A DNA stretch of 64,000 nucleotides, from positions 1 through 64,000 of the forward strand of contig UBKJ01000020.1 of the NCBI GenBank assembly GCA_900465915.1. The letters are read 5' to 3'. Positions within the stretch are counted from its first letter, which is position 1; each line of letters starts with the position of its first letter. The DNA comes from Hyphomicrobiales bacterium (GTDB lineage: Bacteria; Pseudomonadota; Alphaproteobacteria; Rhizobiales; Rhizobiaceae). This document shows, one piece after another, positions 9,868 to 19,313 of this stretch. The position numbers and the translations under genes are program-made. The notes under the pieces are model-generated. The model ran no database searches. It was not told the DNA's origin and was given only the letters and a program-made list of their open reading frames with translations.

Positions 9868-10986
9868 TCAGCGCGGCTTGCGCCTGAAGGCGTCGGGCAG
9901 GGCGGCGGCGATGGCTTTTTTCATCACCGTCGGCAGCGCCTCGCCGGCGAGCTCCTCTGGGGCCGACCACCAGCCGTCCAGGGCGGCGGATTTCGGCACG
10001 TTCTCGGCGCGATAGACCGTCAGCCGCAATTCGAAATGGGTGAAGACGTGGCTAATCGCCCCGCAGGGCGTCCAGGCGGCGGGGAAGGGCGCGGCGGCGG
10101 CGCTGTCGTCGCCGTCGAGCCGCGCCGTCCAGCCGCTGCCGGGCGGCTCGCTCATGCCGGCCAGCAGGCCTTCGCCCTTGCGCTTGCGCAGCAGCACCGA
10201 GCCGTCCGGCGCCACCGCCACGAAGGCGGCGCCGACGCGCACCGGCTTCTGCGCCTTGGGCGCCTTGACCGGAAAGCTTTCGGGATCGTGATGGGCCAGC
10301 GCTTCGCAGCCATCGTTCAAGGGGCAGAGCGCGCAGGCCGGCCGGCGCGGCGTGCAGATCATGGAGCCGAGATCCATCATGGCCTGCGCGAAATCGCCCG
10401 GCCGCTCGGCGGGCGTCATCGCCGCCGTCAGTTCCTTGATGCGCGGCTTGGCGGCGGGAAGCGGCGCGTCGATGGCGTAAAGCCGCGTGACGACGCGTTC
10501 GACATTGCCGTCCACCACGGCGGCGGGCTGGTCGAAGGCGATGGCCGCGATCGCCGCCGAGGTGTAGTCGCCGATCCCGGGCAGCTCCTTCAGCGCCGCG
10601 GCGGAGGCCGGAAAGCCCTCCGCCCGCGCCGCCACCAGGTCGGCGCATTTCTTGAGGTTGCGGGCGCGCGAATAATAGCCGAGCCCCGCCCAGGCGCGCA
10701 ATATGTCGTCCTCGCTCGCCGCAGCCATCGCCTCGACCGTCGGCCAGCGCGCCACGAAGGCGGTGAAATAGGACTTCACCGCCTCGACGGTGGTCTGCTG
10801 CAGCATGATCTCCGACAGCCAGACGCGATAGGGGTCGGGCCGCGCCCCGCGCGCCTGCTCGGCCGGCGTCACCCGCCACGGCAGCACGCGGTGATGCCGG
10901 TCGTACCAGGCGAGAAGGCGGGCGCTGCGGTCGGGATCGGGCATGGCGAAAGGCTCTGCGAGGGGCGGGGTTTCCGCATAGACCAT
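9868..10986 (-). CDS. mutY: A/G-specific adenine glycosylase
   Basis: A 372-residue base-excision repair enzyme removing adenine mispaired with 8-oxoguanine or guanine. The HhH-GPD domain carries the catalytic Glu in SEIMLQQTTV (about residue 59), the hairpin LPGIGDYTS, and the catalytic Asp in VVDGNVERV (about 159). The 4Fe-4S cluster cysteines are at about 211, 218, 221 and 227, with perfect C-x6-C-x2-C-x5-C spacing. The C-terminal NUDIX-like 8-oxoG recognition domain is present. ATG 10986 or an internal ATG at 10944 could be the start. Confidence 0.96.
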   Translation of the reverse strand: MVYAETPPLAEPFAMPDPDRSARLLAWYDRHHRVLPWRVTPAEQARGARPDPYRVWLSEIMLQQTTVEAVKSYFTAFVARWPTVEAMAAASEDDILRAWAGLGYYSRARNLKKCADLVAARAEGFPASAAALKELPGIGDYTSAAIAAIAFDQPAAVVDGNVERVVTRLYAIDAPLPAAKPRIKELTAAMTPAERPGDFAQAMMDLGSMICTPRRPACALCPLNDGCEALAHHDPESFPVKAPKAQKPVRVGAAFVAVAPDGSVLLRKRKGEGLLAGMSEPPGSGWTARLDGDDSAAAAPFPAAWTPCGAISHVFTHFELRLTVYRAENVPKSAALDGWWSAPEELAGEALPTVMKKAIAAALPDAFRRKPR

Positions 10987-11163
10987 TTCGGCGCGCGGGG
11001 AAATCGCCCTGCGCCGTTGTGACGCCGCATTTGCGCCCTAAGCAGGCGGCGCCCGGAAGTCCCGACCCGAATCCCGACCGAATTGCGACCCCAAACTTGA
11101 ATTGACATCGTCCGCGTCTTGGGCCACGGCAGGCGAGGACGATCGCGCGAAGGAGCAGGACAG

Positions 11164-11934
11164 GTGGCGAAATCGGTTCCCGTTTATGCGATCAACCTCG
11201 ACCGCTCCCGCGACCGCTGGGACCGGCTGAAGGCCGAGGCCGACCGCATCGACGTCGACCTGCGCCGCGTGCCGGCGGTCGAGGGCCGGCTTCTGAACCC
11301 GGACGAGATCGAGGATTTCGACGCCGCCGCCTTTCGCCGCCGGCACGGGCGCGTCGCCCTTCCGACCGAGATCGGCTGTTATTTCAGCCATCTGCGCGCG
11401 CTGGAAACCATCGCCGCCGCGCCCGAGCCCTACGCCGTGGTGGTCGAGGACGACATCGTCTTCCTGCCCGATTTCAAGCCGGTCGTGGCGCAATTGACCG
11501 AACTGCGCGGCTGGGACGTGGTGAAGCTGATCAAGAATCGCCCCGCCGCCTTCCGTCCCATCCGCCGGCTCGACGGGAAAATCGCGGTCGGGCGCTGCCT
11601 GCACGGGCCGCAGGGCTGCGCGGCGGCCTATCTCGTCACCCGCGACGGCGCGGCGCGGGTGCTTGCCGCCATGCGCCGCATGCGCCTGCCCTTCGACGTC
11701 GAGCTGGAGCGCGGCTGGGCCGGCGGCTATCGCGTCTTCAGCCTCAACGAGAACCTGGTGAAATTCGCCGGCGGCCTCGCCTCCACCATCATCGCGCAAG
11801 GCCGCTCGGTCTACGCCAAGACGCGCCTGCCGACTTGGCGGCGCGGGCCGACGCTCCTGTTCCGCACCGTCGATTATCTGCGGCGCATCGCCTACGCCCT
11901 GCGTCCCGCCCGGCTGGAGAAGGAGGGGGATTGA
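11164..11934 (+). CDS. Glycosyltransferase family 25 (LPS-type)
   Basis: A 256-residue GT-A-fold transferase of the GT25 family, which adds galactose or similar sugars to LPS or other glycans. The N-terminal VYAINLDRSRDRW is the family opening. The segment TEIGCYFSHLRALE and the acidic metal-binding stretch VVVEDDIVF (about 92-100) follow. GTG 11164 is chosen because AAGGAG lies eight bases upstream. It is first in a three-gene cassette with an O-antigen-ligase-like protein and an epimerase, consistent with surface-glycan assembly. It lies between mutY and a dciA-like gene, where I would expect no glycan genes in relatives. Confidence 0.85.
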   Translation: MAKSVPVYAINLDRSRDRWDRLKAEADRIDVDLRRVPAVEGRLLNPDEIEDFDAAAFRRRHGRVALPTEIGCYFSHLRALETIAAAPEPYAVVVEDDIVFLPDFKPVVAQLTELRGWDVVKLIKNRPAAFRPIRRLDGKIAVGRCLHGPQGCAAAYLVTRDGAARVLAAMRRMRLPFDVELERGWAGGYRVFSLNENLVKFAGGLASTIIAQGRSVYAKTRLPTWRRGPTLLFRTVDYLRRIAYALRPARLEKEGD

Positions 11935-13175
11935 GCGTCGTCGCGAAATCGTTCCTGATCCGCCGCCGCGTGGACCATTGGGCGCTGGCCCTGGCCTCGG
12001 CCGCCATGCCGCTGCGGCTGGCGGCGGGGCCTGCGCTCCTGTTCCTGTTCTCCTGCGTCGGCGTCTATCTCGCCGCCGTCCGCCACGGCGCGGCGCGGCT
12101 TTTCGCCGGCCGCTTCTATCTCTTCATCCTGCTCTACGCCGCCTGGTCGCTGGGCCTGATGGCCTGGCGCGGCGAGCCCGTCGCCGACAACCGGCAGATC
12201 GCCTATACGCTGCTCATCGCCCTGTTCGCCTTCGCCGGACCAGGCATGGTGCTGGTCCGCGATCCGTTGCGCGCCTATGTGCTGGGCGCGCGCGCCGGCG
12301 TGACGCTGGCGCTGGTCACCGTGCTGTTCCTGCCGGTCGGCCCAGACGGCCGCGTCGGGCTCGGCAACGAGGCGGTCTTCGCCTTCGTGGTCGGCGTCGC
12401 CGCCGTCTCCGCCGCCATTCCGCTGCATGCGCGCAACCCGCGCTTCCTGCCCGACGGGCCGCACTGGCTGGCGCTCGGCCTCTGGGCCGTCTTCTACACC
12501 GAGACGCGCGCCGTCATGGTGACGCTGGCGCTGGTGCTCGCCGTCGAGATCGCGCTCTATCTGCGCCGCTTCAGCCTCCGGCGGCAGGGCGCGGCCTATG
12601 CGGCGCTGGCGGTGGCGCTCGCCGCGCTCGTCACGATCGGCCCGGTCGGCGGCGTGCTCCAGCACCGCTTCGTCGCCATGATCGCCTATTACGCCGGCGA
12701 CAGGACCGTGCAATGGGACGCGAAAATCTCCGCCGACGCGCGCAAGGTCATGTGGCGCAACGCCGCCGCGATCGTCGCAGCCCACCCTGTCGCCGGCGTC
12801 GGCGGCTACGCCAAGATGGACATGGTGCGCGCCGCGGCCGGCCCCGACGCCGCCATCCTCGCCGACGAGCGCCACGTCCACAACGCCATGCTGGACGAGC
12901 TTCTGAACGACGGGATCGTCGGGCTGGTCTTCCTCGCCTCCGCCTTTGCGGCTTTGTTCGTGCATCTGTGGCGCCACGCCGGCCAGCGCCGCGCGCTGGT
13001 CTGGTTCGCGCTCCTGTCCGGCGGCTACGGCATGCTGCACAATCCGCTGCTGCACGAGACGACCATCGCCTCGATCCTGTTCTTCCTCGGCGTCTTCAAC
13101 GCCGCCGCCTCGCGCCGCATCATGGCGGCGCGCCGGGCCCATCTTCATTCCAACCAACGGGGACTTGCACAATGA
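11931..13175 (+). CDS. O-antigen ligase/polymerase-like membrane protein
   Basis: A 414-residue protein with about ten hydrophobic helices and a large loop around residues 265-310 that contains GDRTVQWDAKISADARKVMW and then GVGGYAKM. This matches the Wzy_C/O-antigen ligase topology with conserved Arg and Gly residues in the periplasmic loop. It probably joins or polymerises undecaprenyl-linked glycan at the periplasmic face. The TTG at 11931 overlaps the upstream TGA and is preceded by AAGGAGG at ideal spacing, so I use it rather than the longer frame. It is followed by an epimerase gene with ATGA overlap. Confidence 0.78.
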   Translation: MSVVAKSFLIRRRVDHWALALASAAMPLRLAAGPALLFLFSCVGVYLAAVRHGAARLFAGRFYLFILLYAAWSLGLMAWRGEPVADNRQIAYTLLIALFAFAGPGMVLVRDPLRAYVLGARAGVTLALVTVLFLPVGPDGRVGLGNEAVFAFVVGVAAVSAAIPLHARNPRFLPDGPHWLALGLWAVFYTETRAVMVTLALVLAVEIALYLRRFSLRRQGAAYAALAVALAALVTIGPVGGVLQHRFVAMIAYYAGDRTVQWDAKISADARKVMWRNAAAIVAAHPVAGVGGYAKMDMVRAAAGPDAAILADERHVHNAMLDELLNDGIVGLVFLASAFAALFVHLWRHAGQRRALVWFALLSGGYGMLHNPLLHETTIASILFFLGVFNAAASRRIMAARRAHLHSNQRGLAQ

Positions 13176-14149
13176 AGGCTATCGTTACCGGGGCCGCCGG
13201 CTTCATCGGCTTCCACACCGCGCTGCGGCTGCTGGACGCCGGCTGGCGCGTCGTCGGCGTCGACAATCTCAACGATTATTATCCGGTCGAACTCAAGGAG
13301 ACGCGGCTGGCGCAGCTGCAGGGCCGCGACGGCTTCCGCTTCGCACGCGCCGACATCGCCGATCCGGCCGCCTTCGCCGCCGCCGTCGGCGCCGACGACG
13401 ACGCCGACGTCGTCGTGCATCTCGCCGCGCAGGCCGGCGTGCGCTACTCCATCGAAAACCCCGCCGCCTATGTCTCGGCCAACGTCATGGGGCAGGTGAC
13501 GGTGTTCGAGACGGCGCTGAAGCTGAAGAAGCGCCCGCCGGTGGTCTACGCCAGCTCCTCCTCGGTCTACGGCGCCAATGAAAAGATCCCCTTCGCCGAG
13601 GCCGACGCCGTCGACCATCCGGTCTCGGTCTACGCCGCCACCAAGCGCGCGGGCGAGCTGCTGGCCTATTCCTACCGCCACGTGCACAGGCTGCCCTCGA
13701 CGGGCCTGCGCTTCTTCACCGTCTACGGCCCCTTCGGCCGGCCAGACATGGCGCCGTGGCTGTTCACCTCGGCCATCCTCAAGGGCGAGCCGATCCGCGT
13801 CTTCAACAATGGCGAGATGCAGCGCGACTTCACCTTCGTCGGCGACATCGTCAGCGGCGTGGTCGGCGCGGTCGACCGCATCCTGGCCTCGCCCGATGAC
13901 ATCGCGCCGGTCTATAATCTCGGCAACAACCGCCCGGTGATGCTCAACGACTTCATTGCAGCCATCGAGAAGGCCACCGGCCGCGAGGCGATCCGCAAGC
14001 CCGAGCCGATGCCCGCCGCCGACGTGCCGCGCACCTACGCCGACATCACGCTCGCCGCCCGCGACCTCGATTTCAGCCCCAAGACCACGCTCGACCAAGG
14101 CATTCCGTTGTTCGTCGACTGGTTCCGCGGCTATAATGGAGCGCGATGA
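13172..14149 (+). CDS. NAD-dependent sugar epimerase (UDP-glucuronate 4-epimerase-like)
   Basis: A 325-residue extended short-chain dehydrogenase. The NAD-binding GAAGFIG is at residues 7-13, VDNLNDYY follows, and the catalytic YAATK is at 144-148. The segments GLRFFTVYGPFGRPDMA and FNNGEMQRDFTFVGDIV are typical of the UDP-glucuronate 4-epimerase group, so conversion of UDP-GlcA to UDP-GalA is the likely reaction. The start overlaps the preceding stop (ATGA), and its stop overlaps the ATG of the DUF721 gene, so it is translationally coupled on both sides. Confidence 0.88.
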   Translation: MKAIVTGAAGFIGFHTALRLLDAGWRVVGVDNLNDYYPVELKETRLAQLQGRDGFRFARADIADPAAFAAAVGADDDADVVVHLAAQAGVRYSIENPAAYVSANVMGQVTVFETALKLKKRPPVVYASSSSVYGANEKIPFAEADAVDHPVSVYAATKRAGELLAYSYRHVHRLPSTGLRFFTVYGPFGRPDMAPWLFTSAILKGEPIRVFNNGEMQRDFTFVGDIVSGVVGAVDRILASPDDIAPVYNLGNNRPVMLNDFIAAIEKATGREAIRKPEPMPAADVPRTYADITLAARDLDFSPKTTLDQGIPLFVDWFRGYNGAR

Positions 14150-14673
14150 GCGAGCCGGACAAAAACAAAAGGCGGGGTTTTCGCCCGCTGGCGGACATGG
14201 CGTCGGGCCTGATGGACCCGCTGCTGCAGAAGCGCGCCGGCGTCAGCCTCGCGCTGCTGCAATCCTGGGAGGATATCGTCGGCCCCTTGGTGGGCGCGCA
14301 GTCGCGGCCGCTGCGCATCCTGTGGCCGCGCCGGCTGCACGAGGACGACCCGTTCAAGCCCGCCACGCTGGTCATCGCCTGCGAGGGCTTCGCCGCCCTG
14401 CAGATCCAGCACGAGACGGGCGAGATCATCGCCCGGGTCAACGCCTTCCTGGGCTTTTCCGCCGTCGGCCGCATCCGCATCGAGCAGAAGCCGCCGGCGC
14501 TGGCCCAAAAAAACCGGCCCAAGCGCCTGCCGCCCCTGTCGCCCGCCGAGGAGCGCAAGGTGGAGGCGGCGACCGCCGGCATAGAGGACGACGCCCTGCG
14601 CGCCGCGCTCGAAAGGCTGGGCAAGAACATGCTGGCCGAGAAGCGGGCGGGACAGGGAAAAAAACGCAGCTAG
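14146..14673 (+). CDS. DUF721 (DciA-like) protein
   Basis: A 175-residue protein with a central DUF721 domain (about residues 15-115; segment QSWEDIVGPLVGAQSRP) and a basic tail. DUF721 includes DciA, a helicase-loading protein in many bacteria without DnaC, so a role at the replication fork is possible by family. It overlaps the epimerase stop by four bases although the upstream cassette has an unrelated function. It is followed by the dsbA-like gene and smc, its usual company in this order as I recall. Confidence 0.82.
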   Translation: MSEPDKNKRRGFRPLADMASGLMDPLLQKRAGVSLALLQSWEDIVGPLVGAQSRPLRILWPRRLHEDDPFKPATLVIACEGFAALQIQHETGEIIARVNAFLGFSAVGRIRIEQKPPALAQKNRPKRLPPLSPAEERKVEAATAGIEDDALRAALERLGKNMLAEKRAGQGKKRS

Positions 14674-14786
14674 GATAGATGCGCGCCGCCATAAATTTGA
14701 TGCAAGTCCGGTGCTGAAACGGATGTGAACGGCGGCGGGGTGGTTATCGCCCTCGTCACCAATTAGAGTGCGCCGAAACACAACGA

Positions 14787-15467
14787 TTGAAACAGGACTG
14801 GATGATTCGCATGGCTGCAACGCTCAATCGCAGACACGTCATTTCTCTGGCTGGCGCTGCGGCGGCCGGTCTTGCTTTTTCGGGCGCTCCGGCCCGCGCC
14901 GCGGCCCCCAAGCCGGACGGGACGGTGGACGCCGCCAAGGTGGCCGAGCCCGGCAAGCTCAAGGACATGGGCTACGGCAAGGCCGACGCCAAGGTCACCA
15001 TCGTCGAATACGCCTCGCTGACCTGCCCGCATTGCGCCGACTTCGCCGCCGAGACCTTCCCCAAGATCAAGGAGAAGTACATCGACACCGGCAAGGTGCG
15101 CTGGATCTTCCGCGAATATCCCTTCGACCCGCGCGCCACGGCGGCCTTCATGCTGGCGCGCTGCGCGCCGGAGGACCGCTATTTCCCCATGGTCGACGTG
15201 TTCTTCAAGCAGCAGGCCACCTGGGCCGTGGCGCAGGACGGCGAGGCGGCGCTGCTGCAAATCGCCAAACTGGCCGGTTTTACACAGGAGTCCTTCAAGG
15301 CTTGCTTGACGAACCAGCAGCTTCTCGATGATGTTCGTGCATCGGTGGAACGTGCATCGAAGGATTTCGGCGTCAACGCCACGCCGACTTTCTTCATCAA
15401 TGGAACGAAATACGCTGGGGCGCTTTCGGTTGACGAAATGTCGGAGATCATCGACAAGCTTCTCTGA
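14787..15467 (+). CDS. DsbA-family thiol-disulfide oxidoreductase
   Basis: A 226-residue exported thioredoxin-fold protein. The N-terminus has RR followed by a hydrophobic stretch (NRRHVISLAGAAAAGLAF) and an Ala-x-Ala cleavage site, suggesting Tat or Sec export. The active site is CPHC at about residues 80-83, the DsbA-type dipeptide. The C-terminal part has TPTFFINGTKYAG with the cis-proline. It probably introduces or isomerises disulfides in the periplasm. Start alternatives are ATG 14802 and 14811. A terminator follows before smc. Confidence 0.9.
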   Translation: MKQDWMIRMAATLNRRHVISLAGAAAAGLAFSGAPARAAAPKPDGTVDAAKVAEPGKLKDMGYGKADAKVTIVEYASLTCPHCADFAAETFPKIKEKYIDTGKVRWIFREYPFDPRATAAFMLARCAPEDRYFPMVDVFFKQQATWAVAQDGEAALLQIAKLAGFTQESFKACLTNQQLLDDVRASVERASKDFGVNATPTFFINGTKYAGALSVDEMSEIIDKLL

Positions 15468-15485
15468 TCCGCGATTTCTTGTGAA

Positions 15486-15516
15486 AAGCGGGCGCCGTGC
15501 TGCGCCCGCTTTTTGC
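15486..15516 (+). terminator. Intrinsic terminator between the dsbA-like gene and smc
   Basis: A perfect 10-bp GC-rich stem (15486-15495 with 15502-15511) with a six-base loop runs into a T-rich tail (CTTTTTGCATTT). It separates the dsbA-like transcript from smc. Confidence 0.82.
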
Positions 15517-15539
15517 ATTTTCAGGGAAGGCGCGGGCTG

Positions 15540-18500
15540 ATGCGTTTCTCGCGGCTGCGCCTCGTCGGCTTCAAGTCCTTCGTCGAACCGATGGAGTTCG
15601 TCATCGAGGGCGGCCTCACCGGCGTCGTCGGGCCGAACGGCTGCGGCAAATCCAACCTGGTCGAGGCGCTGCGCTGGGTGATGGGCGAGAACTCCTACAA
15701 GAACATGCGCGCCTCGGGCATGGACGACGTCATCTTTTCCGGCTCCAACACCCGGCCGGCGCGCAACACGGCGGAAGTGACGCTGTTCCTCGACAACGCC
15801 GACCGCACCGCGCCGCCCGCCTATAACGACGCCGACGAATTGCAGGTGTCGCGCCGCATCGAGCGCGAGGCCGGCTCCGTCTATCGCATCAACGGCAAGG
15901 AGGCGCGCGCCAAGGACGTGCAGCTTCTGTTCGCCGACCAGTCGACCGGCGCGCGCTCGCCCTCCATGGTCGGGCAGGGCCGCATCGGCGAGCTGATCCA
16001 GGCCAAGCCGCAGGCCCGCCGCGCGCTTCTGGAGGAGGCCGCCGGCATTTCCGGCCTGCATTCGCGCCGCCACGAGGCGGAACTGCGCCTGCGCGCCGCC
16101 GAGACCAATCTCGAACGGCTCGAGGACGTGGTGGGCGAGCTGGGCGGCCAGATCGAGAGCCTCAAGCGCCAGGCGCGGCAGGCCAACCGCTTCAAGGCCC
16201 TGTCGGCCGACATGCGCCGCGCCGAGGCCGCGCTCCTGCACCTGCGCTGGGCGCAGGCCAAGGCGCAGGAGGGCGAGGCGCAGAGCGCGCTGGCGCAGGC
16301 CACCTCCGCCGTCGGCGACATGGCGCAGGCGCAGATGAAGGCGGCGCGCGACCAAGCGGTCGGCGCGCATAAATTGCCCGAGCTGCGCGAGGCGGAGGCC
16401 GCCGCCGCCGCCGCCCTGCAGCGCCTTTCCATCGCCCGCATCCAGCTCGACGAGGAGGGCGAGCGCCTGCGCGCCCGCCGCGCCGAGCTTCTGAAGCGCC
16501 TGGAGCAGCTTTCCGCCGACATCGCGCGCGAGGAGCAGATGCTGGGCGAGAACGCCGACATCCTCGCCCGCCTCGGCGAGGAGGAGGAGGACCTGCGCGC
16601 CGCCGCCGAAATGTCGGGCGAGCGCGGCGAGGAATTGCGCGTCCTGTTCGAGGAGGCGGAAATCCGGCTCGCCGACAGCGAGGGCGCGCTGGTCCGCGTC
16701 ACCGCCGAGCGGGCGGAGGCCGCGGCCGAACGCGCCCAGATCGAGCGCGCCATCAAGGAGACGCGCGCCGCCCGCGACCGGCTGGCCGGGCAGATGGACG
16801 CGGTCGAGCGCGACATCGCCGCCGTCACCGAGCAGATCGGCGGGTTGTTCGACCCGGCCGAAAAGCGCGTGATGGTGGAGACGGCGGCCGACGCGCTGGC
16901 CGCGGCCGAAGAGACGGTCGCCGCCGCCGAGGCGCAGGTCGCGGCCTGCCGCGAGGCTGAGGCCGCGCGCCGCCAGCCGCTCGCCGAGGCGCGCACGGAA
17001 TTGAACCGCATCGAGACGGAGGCGCAGACGCTGGCCCGCATCCTCGGCGCCGGCGAGACGGGCCGTTTTCCCCCCGTGGTCGAGGAATTGCGGGTCGAAA
17101 AGGGCTATGAGGTGGCGCTCGGCGCGGCCTTGGGCGAAGACCTCGACGCCGCCAGCGACGAGAACGCGCCGGCGCATTGGCGCTACAATCCGGCGCGCGC
17201 CGCCGATCCGGCGCTGCCCGAGGGCGTCACGCCGCTCGACCGGCTGGTGGACGGGCCGCAGGCCCTGCGCCGCCGGCTGGCGCAGATCGGCGTGGTGGAC
17301 GAGGCCGACGGCGGGCGATTGCAGGCGCTGCTGCATCCGGGCCAGCGGCTGGTGAGCAGGGCCGGCGCGCTGTGGCGCTGGGACGGCTACGCCGCCAGCG
17401 CCGACGCGCCGACGCCGGCGGCCCAGCGCCTGGCGCAGAAGAACCGCCTCATGGAGCTGGAAGAAGAATCCGACGCCGCGCGCAAGCGTGTCGAGGCCGC
17501 GGACGAGGCCGTGCGCCGCGCCGAGGCGGCGTTGCGCGAGGCGGTGGAGCGCGAGCGCGTCGCCCGCGACGCCTGGCGCGCCGGCCAGCGCCGGCTGGAC
17601 GAGGCGCGCGAGGCGCTGTCGGCGGCCGAACGCGCCGCCGGCCAGCTCGCCACGCGCCGCTCGGCGCTGGACGAGGCCAAGGCGCGGCTCGAGGACAATC
17701 TGGAGGAGACGCAGATCCGCCTCGCCGAGACCGAGGCGCGGCTCGACGAATTGCCGGACCTGGCGGCGATCGCCGAGCGGCTGGCCGCCATGACCGCCGA
17801 GGTGGCCTCCGACCGCGCCGCTTTGGCCGAGGCCCGCGCCGCTCACGAAGGCCTGCGCCGCGAGGCCGATGCGCGCATGCGCCGGCTGGAGACCATCGCG
17901 CAGGAGCGCCGCAACTGGATTTCGCGCGCCGACAACGCCGGCCGCCACATCGCCGCCCTCAACGACCGCCGCGCCGAGGCCGCCGACGAGGCGGAGGCGC
18001 TGGCCGAGGCCCCGGACGAGATCGAAAGCCGCCGCCGCGCGCTCCTGACCGAACTGTCGCAGGCCGAGGCGCGGCGCAGGGAGGCCGCCGACCGGCTGGC
18101 GCGCGCCGAGGCCGAGCAGGCCGGGCTCGACAAGGCGGCGACGCTGGCGATCCAGAATCTCGCCGCCAGCCGCGAGCAGCGCGCCCGCGCCGAGGAGCGG
18201 CTGATGGCGGCCGAGCAGCGCCGCAAGGACGCCGAGGCGCGCATCTTCGAGGCGCTGAACTGCCCGCCGCACGAGGCCTTCCGCCATGCCGGCCTCGCGC
18301 CGGGCGAGGCCTTGCCCGACGCCGACCAGCTCGAACGCCAGATCGACCGCCTGCGCATCGAGCGCGAGCGGCTCGGCGCGGTCAACCTGCGCGCCGAGGA
18401 GGAAAGCCGCGAGCTGTCGACCCGCCTCGACGCCATCGTCGCCGAGCGCGAGGACGTCATCGAGGCGATCCGCAAGCTGCGCCAGGCGATCCAGAGCCTC

Positions 18501-18998
18501 AACCGCGAGGGCCGCGAGCGGCTCCTGGCCGCCTTCGACGTGGTCAACGCGCAGTTCCAGCGCCTGTTCACGCATCTGTTCGGCGGCGGCACGGCGGAGC
18601 TGCAACTGATCGAAAGCGACGACCCGCTGGAGGCGGGGCTTGAGATCCTCGCCCGCCCGCCCGGCAAGAAGCCGCAGACCATGACGTTGCTCTCCGGCGG
18701 CGAGCAGGCCCTGACGGCGATGGCGCTGATCTTCGCGGTGTTCCTGACCAACCCCGCGCCGATCTGCGTGCTTGACGAGGTCGACGCCCCGCTCGACGAC
18801 CACAATGTCGAGCGCTATTGCAACCTGATGGACGAAATGGCCGCCTCCACCGAGACGCGCTTCGTGGTCATCACCCACAACCCCATCACCATGGCCCGCA
18901 TGGACCGCCTCTTCGGCGTCACCATGGCCGAACAGGGCGTCAGCCAGCTTGTCTCCGTCGACCTCCAGACCGCCGAACGCATGCGCGAGGCCAGCTGA
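15540..18998 (+). CDS. smc: Chromosome segregation protein SMC
   Basis: A 1152-residue SMC ATPase for chromosome compaction and segregation. The N-terminal Walker A GPNGCGKSN is at about 31-39; long coiled coils rich in Ala, Glu and Arg flank a hinge at about 500-640. The C-terminal signature TLLSGGEQALTAMALIF (about 1048) and Walker B ICVLDEVDAPLDD close the head domain. ATG 15540 starts exactly at the conserved MRFSRLRLVGFKSF. Its last codons are partly duplicated 228 bases downstream in a diverged form. Confidence 0.97.
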   Translation: MRFSRLRLVGFKSFVEPMEFVIEGGLTGVVGPNGCGKSNLVEALRWVMGENSYKNMRASGMDDVIFSGSNTRPARNTAEVTLFLDNADRTAPPAYNDADELQVSRRIEREAGSVYRINGKEARAKDVQLLFADQSTGARSPSMVGQGRIGELIQAKPQARRALLEEAAGISGLHSRRHEAELRLRAAETNLERLEDVVGELGGQIESLKRQARQANRFKALSADMRRAEAALLHLRWAQAKAQEGEAQSALAQATSAVGDMAQAQMKAARDQAVGAHKLPELREAEAAAAAALQRLSIARIQLDEEGERLRARRAELLKRLEQLSADIAREEQMLGENADILARLGEEEEDLRAAAEMSGERGEELRVLFEEAEIRLADSEGALVRVTAERAEAAAERAQIERAIKETRAARDRLAGQMDAVERDIAAVTEQIGGLFDPAEKRVMVETAADALAAAEETVAAAEAQVAACREAEAARRQPLAEARTELNRIETEAQTLARILGAGETGRFPPVVEELRVEKGYEVALGAALGEDLDAASDENAPAHWRYNPARAADPALPEGVTPLDRLVDGPQALRRRLAQIGVVDEADGGRLQALLHPGQRLVSRAGALWRWDGYAASADAPTPAAQRLAQKNRLMELEEESDAARKRVEAADEAVRRAEAALREAVERERVARDAWRAGQRRLDEAREALSAAERAAGQLATRRSALDEAKARLEDNLEETQIRLAETEARLDELPDLAAIAERLAAMTAEVASDRAALAEARAAHEGLRREADARMRRLETIAQERRNWISRADNAGRHIAALNDRRAEAADEAEALAEAPDEIESRRRALLTELSQAEARRREAADRLARAEAEQAGLDKAATLAIQNLAASREQRARAEERLMAAEQRRKDAEARIFEALNCPPHEAFRHAGLAPGEALPDADQLERQIDRLRIERERLGAVNLRAEEESRELSTRLDAIVAEREDVIEAIRKLRQAIQSLNREGRERLLAAFDVVNAQFQRLFTHLFGGGTAELQLIESDDPLEAGLEILARPPGKKPQTMTLLSGGEQALTAMALIFAVFLTNPAPICVLDEVDAPLDDHNVERYCNLMDEMAASTETRFVVITHNPITMARMDRLFGVTMAEQGVSQLVSVDLQTAERMREAS
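18913..18971 (+). repeat. Direct repeat, parental copy in the smc 3' end
   Basis: A 59-base segment of the smc 3' end encoding FGVTMAEQGVSQLVSVDLQT. It has an 86 percent identical copy (51 of 59 by my count, no gaps) at 19141-19199. Confidence 0.8.
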
Positions 18999-19313
18999 CT
19001 CTTAACCAGCTGCTCCATTGCTTTCAGCGCGCCGGCTTATCCCATCGTTCGGTCCTGCGCCGCTTACAGCGCGCGCGATGCGGCGGCTGGCCTCCGCCAA
19101 ATGGATCATCGATGATTTTCCCTGTCACATAACTGCGCGTTCGGCGTCGCCATGGTCGAACAGGACGTGAGCCAGCTCGTCTCCGCTGACCTCAAGACCA
19201 AAGTCGATGTTGCAATCTCTTCCACCAAATACGGCTGAAGAAGTTTGAAACCTGCGCTATCGGCTATTTTAGGCCGTAAACTCATAAATACGGAATGACC
19301 GGGGGATGGGTGG
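18999..19313. other. Non-coding gap holding a smc 3'-end remnant
   Basis: This 315-base stretch after smc contains no convincing gene. Its only recognisable content is the duplicated smc fragment at 19141-19199. The rest (about 19000-19140 and 19200-19313) has lower GC than its surroundings and no motif I can name. Confidence 0.6.
19141..19199 (+). pseudogene. Remnant of a second smc 3' end
   Basis: It aligns without gaps to 18913-18971 with eight mismatches. The remnant would read a variant of the SMC C-terminus (MVEQDVSQLVSADLKT) but has no upstream smc coding sequence. The divergence pattern is that of a homologous allele from a related strain or an old duplication. This is consistent with recombination or insertion of accessory DNA at the smc terminus. 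Confidence 0.7.
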
